From Bisbaumannia pacifica (GTDB lineage: Bacteria; Pseudomonadota; Gammaproteobacteria; Pseudomonadales; Halomonadaceae): a stretch of 64,000 nt of DNA. The position numbers and the translations under genes were made by a program. The notes beneath the pieces are model-generated. The model was not told where the DNA came from and ran no database searches. It saw only the letters and a program-made list of their open reading frames with translations. Location of the stretch: the NCBI RefSeq assembly GCF_007989625.1, contig NZ_BJUK01000014.1, positions 1-64,000 of the forward strand. The letters are read 5' to 3'. Below, piece by piece: positions 46,127-52,624 of this stretch (positions are counted from its first letter, which is position 1; each line of letters starts with the position of its first letter).

Positions 46127-46344
46127 CCGATCCAACGCCTGATTCCTCCCCCCTGCCTCCGCCCGCCGACGGCCCATCGCCGTGCCACTGATTGGCATGG
46201 CCCTGGGAGTGGCCATGTGCCTGGTCTCGTGGCTGGTGGCGGATGCTCCCGGTCAGGGGGTGGCGATGCTCGCGATCATGCTGGCCTACGCGACAGTGAT
46301 GCGCCATGGCCAGCGCTTCGAGACCGTCCGGGCACTCAGTCAGG
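46123..46344 (+). pseudogene. Frameshifted and truncated copy of the membrane protein at 48289
   Basis: The first 222 bases are close to the gene at 48289-48708, but one base is missing near 46166, which breaks the frame after MTDPTPDSSPLPPPA. In the shifted frame the similarity continues (RRPIAVPLIGMALGVAMCLV, MLAYATVMRHGQRFE) and then stops abruptly at 46344, where about 350 bases present in the other copy are gone. The XRE gene that precedes the intact copy is absent here. Confidence 0.8.
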
Positions 46345-46417
46345 CGCCTTACCGGGACGGCAAGAGACATCCAACGATACCGAGCCTCGGCTCCGCTCGG
46401 CCCGTCTGTGACGGTGG

Positions 46418-46993
46418 CTACGCTTCCTGGAGAGCCGAGATGATTAGGCGCTCCAGGGTCCCGACAGCCTGATCATAGGGAACCTGATTCTCCATCGTGG
46501 CTTTCGCCACTTCTTCGATCGCCCCAAATATCGCCACCAGCCGGTAGCTAAGGCATCCATCCGTATCACAGTCCGAGAAAAGCTCCCGATAGACACGCAC
46601 GAAGGAGTTTCGAATATCGGTGCGAATATCCTTGTACTCGGGATAGGCCATCAAGGCCGACACGATGGCTTCATACTGAGGACCACACTGTCTGACACAG
46701 TCAAAATAAAGCGCCACGACATGGTGCACTCGCTCCTGCAGAGAACGGGCCTGGCCGGCAACCCTCTGGCGGGTCACGTCGACCAGTCGCTGGTCGAATC
46801 GAGCGTATAACTGGTAGAGCAGGTTGGCCCGACTTTGGAAGTGGCTATAGGCCACAGGCTTGGTCACGCCCGCTTCCTGAGCGAGCGTGGCCAGTGTAAG
46901 AACATCCGCTCCATCGCGCTCGAGAATCACCAGAGACAGATCCAGTAATTGCTGTCGTCGCTCGTCCTTGGAAAGCCTCTTTCGCATCATCAC
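46418..46993 (-). CDS. TetR-family repressor
   Basis: A 191-residue regulator: N-terminal helix-turn-helix (LATLAQEAGVTKPVAYSHFQ, then SRANLLYQLYARF) and an all-helical ligand domain. It starts nine bases after the end of the decarboxylase-like gene and is certainly cotranscribed with it. The paired palindromes before that gene are its probable operators. A fragment matching its C-terminus lies at 48785-48814. Confidence 0.88.
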   Translation of the reverse strand: MMMRKRLSKDERRQQLLDLSLVILERDGADVLTLATLAQEAGVTKPVAYSHFQSRANLLYQLYARFDQRLVDVTRQRVAGQARSLQERVHHVVALYFDCVRQCGPQYEAIVSALMAYPEYKDIRTDIRNSFVRVYRELFSDCDTDGCLSYRLVAIFGAIEEVAKATMENQVPYDQAVGTLERLIISALQEA

Positions 46994-47002
46994 TTCGCTT
47001 AA

Positions 47003-47542
47003 TCAGGATTCGGATGTCAACTCAACTTTCGGGAAGTCGATCTTGGGTTGCACTAGGTTGTTGACCCAATTGCTGAAATTGTTAATTCCCGTCCAGGCCA
47101 CCACCTGCATGATCAGGGCATCACTCATACCCAGAGCCCTACAGCGATCTTTACGCTCAGAGGAGCAAGCACCGCTATTCTCCATCACGTCGAGGGCCAG
47201 ATCGAGCATCCCCTGATCCAGGGGATCACTAGCCTCGCCACCTTGGGCGGCACGGCATTCTTCCTGGCTCATTCCTAACTTTCGAGCCGAAAAGGTATGC
47301 CCACTAACACAATAATGACACCCATTCCGGTTGGCCACGGCCAGGGAGATTAGCTCTCGCTGCCGCTCACTCAACAAGCAGCGCTCCTCAATCGCCTCCT
47401 CGAATGCCAGATAGCCTTTCAGGCTCGCCCCATCGATCCCCAAGGCCCCATAGAAGTTCGGGACCATTCCATAGCGCTCCTGGAACGCCTTAAGGATAGG
47501 CATGGCAAGATCATCGGCCGTTTCAAAATTCACCGGTTTCAT
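47003..47542 (-). CDS. Carboxymuconolactone decarboxylase (AhpD-like) family protein
   Basis: A 179-residue helical protein with the CxxCxxxH redox motif (Cys75, Cys78, His82 in NRNGCHYCVSGHTFSAR) of the AhpD-like peroxidase branch. The N-terminus AFQERYGMVPNFYGALG is typical. Likely role: thiol-based defence against peroxides or electrophiles, switched by the TetR protein encoded next to it. Confidence 0.87.
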   Translation of the reverse strand: MKPVNFETADDLAMPILKAFQERYGMVPNFYGALGIDGASLKGYLAFEEAIEERCLLSERQRELISLAVANRNGCHYCVSGHTFSARKLGMSQEECRAAQGGEASDPLDQGMLDLALDVMENSGACSSERKDRCRALGMSDALIMQVVAWTGINNFSNWVNNLVQPKIDFPKVELTSES

Positions 47543-47624
47543 CGTTCACCTCATTCAACAGAAAATGGCAGGGCAAACCTTTCATCTAAAGGGATATGAC
47601 GCTTTTCGGTATGAACTCAGCCAC

Positions 47625-47658
47625 AACCTACCAAAGGTAAGTATACCATTGGTAGGTT
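47625..47658 (-). promoter_or_regulatory. Paired TetR-type operators
   Basis: Two 11-base palindromes, TACCAAAGGTA (47629-47639) and TACCATTGGTA (47644-47654), have centres 15 bases apart, and the whole block is bounded by AACCTACCAA and TTGGTAGGTT as a larger inverted repeat. It lies about 85 bases before the decarboxylase-like ATG. Two dimers of the nearby TetR protein could bind side by side. Confidence 0.7.
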
Positions 47659-48087
47659 ACGCTGCAACCTTCTTGCCATGTGACAGATTCAGGGCTTCGA
47701 GCCCACGCTATGCCCTGATCGCCCAACAGGAAAGCCCCTAGATTTTCAACTCGGCTTATGCATGAGACCAGCCTGAAGAAGAAGGTGGCGATTGATTTTC
47801 TAACTTAAAATCATGATGTTACCAGAAGAAAACGTTTCAAGGGGACCACTCACCATGGGTGAAAGTCCATCTACCTGTCTCCCCTCCTGCAACGATTCTG
47901 ACCGTATCCGAACTGAGCGACCGGCGAACCACCATCGACCACGGTACGCTGCTGCTGCGAGAAACCCTCGACAACAATGGCGTGACCGACCTCAGGCGTA
48001 ACTACAAAATCGATGCCATGCAAGAAAGCCTACTGCGGTTGGAGCCATGCATTACCAGCAAACCCTTCCAAGTTGACATGGCTCACC

Positions 48088-48107
48088 ATGACAAGCATGC
48101 TTGTCAT
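48088..48107 (+). promoter_or_regulatory. Perfect 20-bp palindrome directly before the XRE start
   Basis: ATGACAAGCATGCTTGTCAT is a perfect palindrome that ends exactly at the XRE start codon and replaces a normal ribosome-binding site. TTGACA (48073-48078) lies just upstream. The XRE protein could bind here and silence its own operon. Confidence 0.65.
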
Positions 48108-48308
48108 ATGAAAAATCGGATTCGTGTGCTGCGCAAGGCACAAGGCCTGACCCAGGCTGACCTGGCCGATACGCTGGGCGTGTCACGTAACACCATCAAC
48201 TCCATCGAAGTCGGCCGCTACGTGCCCTCGTTACCCCTGGCACTGAAGTTGGCAAGGTTCTTCGGTAAACCTGTTGAGGAGGTATTCGATGACCGATCCG
48301 AGACCTGA
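48108..48308 (+). CDS. Small XRE-family regulator
   Basis: A 66-residue protein that is one helix-turn-helix domain (MKNRIRVLRKAQGLTQADLA, then TLGVSRNTINSIEVGRYVP) with a short tail. It matches the compact XRE proteins that are usually paired with a small membrane protein. Its 3' end overlaps the membrane-protein gene by 20 bases. Confidence 0.85.
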   Translation: MKNRIRVLRKAQGLTQADLADTLGVSRNTINSIEVGRYVPSLPLALKLARFFGKPVEEVFDDRSET

Positions 48309-48708
48309 CTCTTCCACCCCTTCCCCTGTCCAACGACGGCCGATAGCCGTGCCGCTGGTTGGCGTGGCCCTGGGAGTGGCCATGTTCCTGGTCTCGTGGC
48401 TGGTGGCGGATGCTCCCGGCCAGGGTGTGACGATGCTCGCGATCATGCTTGCCTACGCGACAGTAATGCGCCATGGCCAACGCTTCGAGATCGTCCAGGT
48501 ACTCAGTCAGGATCCACCTCTAGATGAACGCCATGCGCTGATCCAGCAGCGTGCCGTGGCGATCGCCTACTATGCAGTAGTTGGCGTCTCCCTGATTGGC
48601 TTTATCTGGGAGATGGCGCATGGGACCACCGGCGCCTTCACCTTGATCTGCTTCGTCGGCGGCATCACCCATATGTGCGCCACAGCGATCTTGCGCCGCC
48701 GCTTGTAG
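48289..48708 (+). CDS. Small membrane protein paired with the XRE regulator
   Basis: A 139-residue protein with a Pro-rich N-terminus and about four membrane helices (IAVPLVGVALGVAMFLVSWL, VTMLAIMLAYATVM, VAIAYYAVVGVSLIGFIWEM, FTLICFVGGITHMCATAIL). Function unknown. XRE/membrane pairs of this build may act as a sensor and regulator unit. A broken second copy lies 2.2 kb to the left. Confidence 0.65.
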   Translation: MTDPRPDSSTPSPVQRRPIAVPLVGVALGVAMFLVSWLVADAPGQGVTMLAIMLAYATVMRHGQRFEIVQVLSQDPPLDERHALIQQRAVAIAYYAVVGVSLIGFIWEMAHGTTGAFTLICFVGGITHMCATAILRRRL

Positions 48709-48730
48709 TTCGTCGAGGTGACGGCCAGCG

Positions 48731-48817
48731 ATGACCAGCCTCCGCTTCGCTCGGTCCGTCTGTCGCAATGGCGAGTTGTCGCCATGCTTCCAGGAGAGCC
48801 GAAACGATCAAGCTCCC
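48731..48817 (-). pseudogene. 3' fragment of a second TetR gene
   Basis: On the minus strand, 48785-48814 encodes SLIVSALLEA, very close to the last residues of the TetR protein at 46418 (ERLIISALQEA). The bases just left of it also match the region left of that gene. The match ends near 48817, exactly where the sequence turns AT-rich. The rest of the gap to 49048 shows no gene. Confidence 0.65.
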
Positions 48818-49048
48818 CATGAGGTGTGATGGTATTTACCGTTAGCCACTTGGCATCTAATTTTTAAAGAAAATGCATAGATCAAACAGAGATTTTATTA
48901 TTCCAGCGGAGTCTCATTTTAGAGTAGAGGCCACCACATATATTTAAAATATCTTCCTAGAAAAAACTCAATGTCAAAAAATTCAAACAGCCTCCTATCC
49001 GACCTCTGCTTTATTGAGCCCTGGGAGACCCAAGGCTCTTTCAGATAC

Positions 49049-49810
49049 TTAAGAAAAAGCCTCAAACGTAATCACTTCTCCTGAAGCCTCATCACCATCA
49101 ATCATCGAAAATGGATATTTATAGTCCAACGTAATGGAAACATCTTTAAACCCGGCCTCATGCAACAAGCTCTTAAACTCAAAAACACCCCAAAAACGAA
49201 GAGAAAAAGTCTCCAACTCAGAAGATACCAAGCTTCCTGAACTCCAGTGCTCGTACTTCAATTGAGAAACCGTAGTCTGATGCAAATAGCTGGTCTTTAC
49301 TCTTGACTCTGTTAAAGTCAACATATCAATACCTAAATCCCACATACGCGACGTAGGGCCAGAGTCAATCATACAAGACAATGAGTCTATATCTACAACA
49401 ATCTTTCCAGATTCTGACAAGCAATCTTTCAAGCGCTTAAGAAAACCTAAGCATGCAACAGGCGACTTGATCAACTGAATAGATCCTGCTGGCATCACCA
49501 CAGCAGAGAACTTCTCTCCGTAGACAAAATTTTCAAAATTTTTCTTGCTGACATTATCTACTAGATTTCTTATAGAAATCTCTTTCTTGCAGATATCCAA
49601 CATATGAGGAGAGGCATCAAAACCATGGACTACATGACCGGCCTCAAGCAATGGTATAAGAAATCTCCCATTACCAACTGCAGGCTCTAAAATTGGCCCA
49701 CTAGTACCCTTTAGACATGACAAATAAAACTCAACATCTCCAAAAGATCGGCCAATAGGCTTGTCCACATGATAAACCCAAGAGGCCAGAGAGCCATACT
49801 TGTTATCCAT
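49049..49810 (-). CDS. Class I SAM-dependent methyltransferase, AT-rich cargo
   Basis: A 253-residue protein with SAM motif I (PILEPAVGNGRFLIPLLEAG, about 40-58), motif II (VHGFDASPHMLDICKKE) and a GKIVVDIDSLS strand. The substrate is unknown; small-molecule methylation is likelier than DNA since no NPPY-type motif is present. Codon use is AT-rich, unlike the backbone. It may pair with the NUDIX gene 84 bases upstream. Confidence 0.78.
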   Translation of the reverse strand: MDNKYGSLASWVYHVDKPIGRSFGDVEFYLSCLKGTSGPILEPAVGNGRFLIPLLEAGHVVHGFDASPHMLDICKKEISIRNLVDNVSKKNFENFVYGEKFSAVVMPAGSIQLIKSPVACLGFLKRLKDCLSESGKIVVDIDSLSCMIDSGPTSRMWDLGIDMLTLTESRVKTSYLHQTTVSQLKYEHWSSGSLVSSELETFSLRFWGVFEFKSLLHEAGFKDVSITLDYKYPFSMIDGDEASGEVITFEAFS

Positions 49811-49894
49811 AATCCCTCCCTACTCCCTAGAAATTAATTCACCAAGCGACGACTTCAAACCAACTTACTTAAAATAAAAAATAAAGAACAAACT

Positions 49895-50341
49895 TCACTC
49901 TACTAACTCATTTTTGTACACCTCCATAGCTTGCCTTGCCACTTTCTCAACGTCTAAGCTAATAGCCAAGTTATTTTCGTTCACATCATCCAAGTTAAAA
50001 AAACAGGCCTCTAGTGCATCATCACCTGCTAAAGGCTCACCTGAGACCCATACACAGAGCACCGCCACTAGTACAAAGTGATACTCAAGCCCACCGTCTT
50101 TATCAAAATCTAATACATCGACAGCATTGAATACTCTATGCATGTTGGCAGTAACGTTTGTTTCCTCGTAAAGCTCTCTCAGCGCGGCTTCCTCAATAGT
50201 TTCCCCTCGCTCAATTTTTCCACCTGGGAACCCCCATCGACCGGCATCTGGTGGGTTAGAGCGACGCACCAAGAGTACTTTATCGCCTTTTAACAAAACT
50301 GCGATGGTTGCTACCACCGGACGTTTTTTCGACGTTTCCAA
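49895..50341 (-). CDS. NUDIX hydrolase
   Basis: A 148-residue protein with a complete NUDIX box (GGKIERGETIEEAALRELYE, continuing ET; residues 40-61), which holds the metal and cleaves nucleoside-diphosphate-linked compounds. The N-terminus resembles MutT-type house-cleaning enzymes; the exact substrate is open. AT-rich like its neighbour. Confidence 0.85.
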   Translation of the reverse strand: METSKKRPVVATIAVLLKGDKVLLVRRSNPPDAGRWGFPGGKIERGETIEEAALRELYEETNVTANMHRVFNAVDVLDFDKDGGLEYHFVLVAVLCVWVSGEPLAGDDALEACFFNLDDVNENNLAISLDVEKVARQAMEVYKNELVE

Positions 50342-50449
50342 AAACTCGCCCCCCCCTGACCAGACATCATACCCTCTGCATCAATAAGAAATGATTACTG
50401 ATATTACACAAGGCACATCAGAATGATAGATCGTATTTTATTCCGTCAA

Positions 50450-51145
50450 GATTTTCGACTAAATCCTTCGCTCTCAGGTGTCGAAAAGGCGGACCAAGCT
50501 GCGATGCAGGTCTACCTGAGAGCGAGTAAGGCGCAGGATCTCCGACAAGCGCATGCCCGTTTCCAGGGCGATTCTGGTTAGCTTGGGATTGCGTTGCTGA
50601 CGCAGCACGGCGAACAGCAACTTCTCCTAGTCAGCGCTCAGGAGCCGGTCGTGCCTTCCCCGGGGCTGGGCTTGCGGATGTTCTGAACAGGGTTGTAGGT
50701 CAAATTGAGGCGCCATTCCGGGCTCGTCAGTGGTTGAGGTAGGCACCAGGCGCATTGTATTAGGGCTTATGGGCTGCCCCCGGCGCCCCAGGCTGTTGAG
50801 CCGTGTGTCGCGGTAGTTGGCGATCAGTTCCGGCGTCAGGGCCGCGAGAGAGTACTTGCCCAGGCGCTCAACCAGCGTGTTGGCCTTGTGGCGCTCGCTC
50901 TTTTGGGTGCTGGGCAGCTTGGTAGGGGTGACGTCGGCCAGATAGCGCTTGAGAGCCGCTTCGAGGGTCATCCGCTCCGAGGCACTGCGCTGGATATAAA
51001 CACCGCGCACCATTTCGTCTTCGGTGCGGAGTGCCCAGTCCTGAATATCACGTCTGTTGCCAAAGAGCTTGGCGAAGGCGGGCTAGCCGATCTTGCGGAT
51101 AACGGCTTTCCAGCTACCGGCAGGGGTCTTGACGATGGTGGCCAT
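50450..51145 (-). pseudogene. Broken tyrosine integrase of the older element
   Basis: Closely similar to the intact integrase at 62483-63547 but decayed. The start is preserved at 51145. A Trp codon near residue 21 has become a stop (TGG to TAG), further frameshifts occur around 50700, and about 100 codons before the catalytic Tyr are deleted, joining the middle of the gene to its last codons near 50450. It cannot make an active recombinase. Confidence 0.88.
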
Positions 51146-51233
51146 GAAAGTCTCCAGGGGGCTGAAGGATGGCACAATACTGAAAATGTGTCCTTGGACT
51201 CACCAGCAAGAATCGCTAAGAACTTGATTTTAT

Positions 51234-51279
51234 TGGTGGGCCCAGCTGGACTCGAACCAGCGACCAAGGGATTATGAGT
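51234..51279. repeat. Left attachment site (attL-like copy of the tRNA 3' part)
   Basis: 46 bases identical to 63645-63690, which is the 3' part of the tRNA gene from the CCA end to the anticodon. Beyond 51279 the match stops. It marks the left end of the younger element and also the right end of the older one. Confidence 0.93.
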
Positions 51280-51545
51280 TCGCTTTTAAAACAATAAGCT
51301 ACTGACACACAAGGAAAAATGACCGAAATCTAGCGAAAGGTACAGTTCTTTGGAATCAGTAGGTTAGCGAAAACTAAGCATACTATGGCAAGCTTATATG
51401 TGTACCGGTACTGTACCGATGAGGCTCGAATTGCAAACAAAACGCACTTAACACAAAGACAGCGCAAGGTCAACACGAGAGATCAAAAAAGCTAAATAGA
51501 AGCTCGATTTTGCTAGCTTTTTATTGCAAATACGCAGAGGAAAAT

Positions 51546-52586
51546 ATGTCAAGAAGACGTGCATATACAAAGGTATTCAAAGAAAATCAGCTTCGGGCGG
51601 ATCATGTTCGGGGCATGGGTGATAAAACATTTATAGGCTTTCAGTGCCTGAATCCGGAATGTACATCATTCATATTTTCTCTTGAAGAAGAAGTCGGTGA
51701 TGATTTTTCTATAATTTGCCCAGACTGTGGTTATATTCTTGAATCAGGGTCTTCAACTAAATTTTATGATTATATACTAGGTGAGATCGACGCGGACACT
51801 AAAGAGCTTAAAAACACTATAGAATCAGGTGACTTTGAAATACTACATGCCGACTATGTAAGGGAAGCAAGCAAGTTTAAATACTGCATAATATGTAACA
51901 CCTTAAAGCCTTTAGACTTCTTTGACAAGCACAAGACAAGAAAAAGTGGAAGACAAGGCGAGTGCCGACTTTGCAAAGCACAGTATAACTTAATTAAAAA
52001 TCAGACGAGAATTTCTGACCAGCATAGAGAGGCAGCACAGAAAAGGCGGCTATATATCGACATTGCAGGCCACTCGCAAAAAATCGACACCAAGGCAATA
52101 TTTGCAAGGTTTGAGGGAAGATGCTTTAAATGCGGAGAAAAACTTTTTGATGAAAGCGGACATCCACTATCTGGAGAGTTCCACTTAGATCATACCCTTC
52201 CCGCCTTCTACTTATGGCCAATGACAACCGACAATGCAACTTTACTTTGCCAGAAACACAATGGGGAAAAGTCAGGGAACTGGCCAAGCAAGTTTTATAA
52301 TGAAAAGGAGCTCAGATTATTGAGTGCCAAGACTGGCATCAGCTACCAAAAATTATCTGGCGACCCTGAAATAAACCCGGCAGCCCTCGAAATATTATCC
52401 AAGCCAGAAAATGTAATGGCTCTTTTCCAGAAGCACGGAAAGTATATGGATGAAATCATTCGACTGAGAAATCGAATATTGGTCATTGCAGAATTTGATT
52501 TCTTTGCATCAGTTGAAAATCAAATATCGCGAGATCTACTTGAACTCGCAAACTCTCAGCTAAAAGGTTACGGAAAAAGACTATAA
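51546..52586 (+). CDS. HNH endonuclease, probable restriction enzyme
   Basis: A 346-residue, AT-rich gene product. It carries two Cys-rich zinc motifs in the N-terminal half (CLNPEC...CPDCG and CIIC...CRLC), then an HNH nuclease core: CFKCGEKL, FHLDHTLPAFYLWP and NATLLCQKHNGEKSG. It ends 38 bases from the convergent DNA methyltransferase gene, so a restriction role is the natural reading. I start at the ATG at 51546 (AGAGGA upstream), not the earlier in-frame ATG. Confidence 0.8.
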   Translation: MSRRRAYTKVFKENQLRADHVRGMGDKTFIGFQCLNPECTSFIFSLEEEVGDDFSIICPDCGYILESGSSTKFYDYILGEIDADTKELKNTIESGDFEILHADYVREASKFKYCIICNTLKPLDFFDKHKTRKSGRQGECRLCKAQYNLIKNQTRISDQHREAAQKRRLYIDIAGHSQKIDTKAIFARFEGRCFKCGEKLFDESGHPLSGEFHLDHTLPAFYLWPMTTDNATLLCQKHNGEKSGNWPSKFYNEKELRLLSAKTGISYQKLSGDPEINPAALEILSKPENVMALFQKHGKYMDEIIRLRNRILVIAEFDFFASVENQISRDLLELANSQLKGYGKRL

Positions 52587-52592
52587 CATGAA

Positions 52593-52616
52593 GGGCCGGT
52601 AGTACCCTACCGGCCC
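52593..52616. terminator. Bidirectional terminator between nuclease and methyltransferase genes
   Basis: A perfect 10-bp stem (GGGCCGGTAG / CTACCGGCCC) with loop TACC, squarely in the 38-base gap between two convergent genes. It stands out as GC-rich in an AT-rich region. Confidence 0.8.
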
Positions 52617-52624
52617 GCCCCTAA

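Larger units (their letters stand above)
47543..48107. other. Control region between the decarboxylase-like gene and the XRE gene
   Basis: About 560 bases. The left part holds the promoter and operator pair for the decarboxylase-TetR operon. From 47859 an open frame runs into the XRE gene in phase, but I do not recognise its product (a piece reads GTLLLRETLDNNGVTDLRRN) and no ribosome site supports it; it may be a remnant. The right end holds the XRE palindrome. Confidence 0.45.
48818..51233. mobile_element. Remnant of an older integrated element
   Basis: From about 48818 the base composition falls sharply and stays low through two cargo genes. The segment ends in a broken integrase whose start lies 89 bases from a tRNA-derived repeat, the same layout as the intact element to the right (98 bases). 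I infer an earlier insertion at the same tRNA gene. Its own left attachment repeat was not found, and the left edge cuts a TetR gene, so deletion followed the insertion. Confidence 0.65.

Noticed and set aside
48818-48900. Left attachment repeat for the older element
   Set aside because: I looked for any part of the 46-bp tRNA repeat at the composition change and found none; it was probably lost by deletion.
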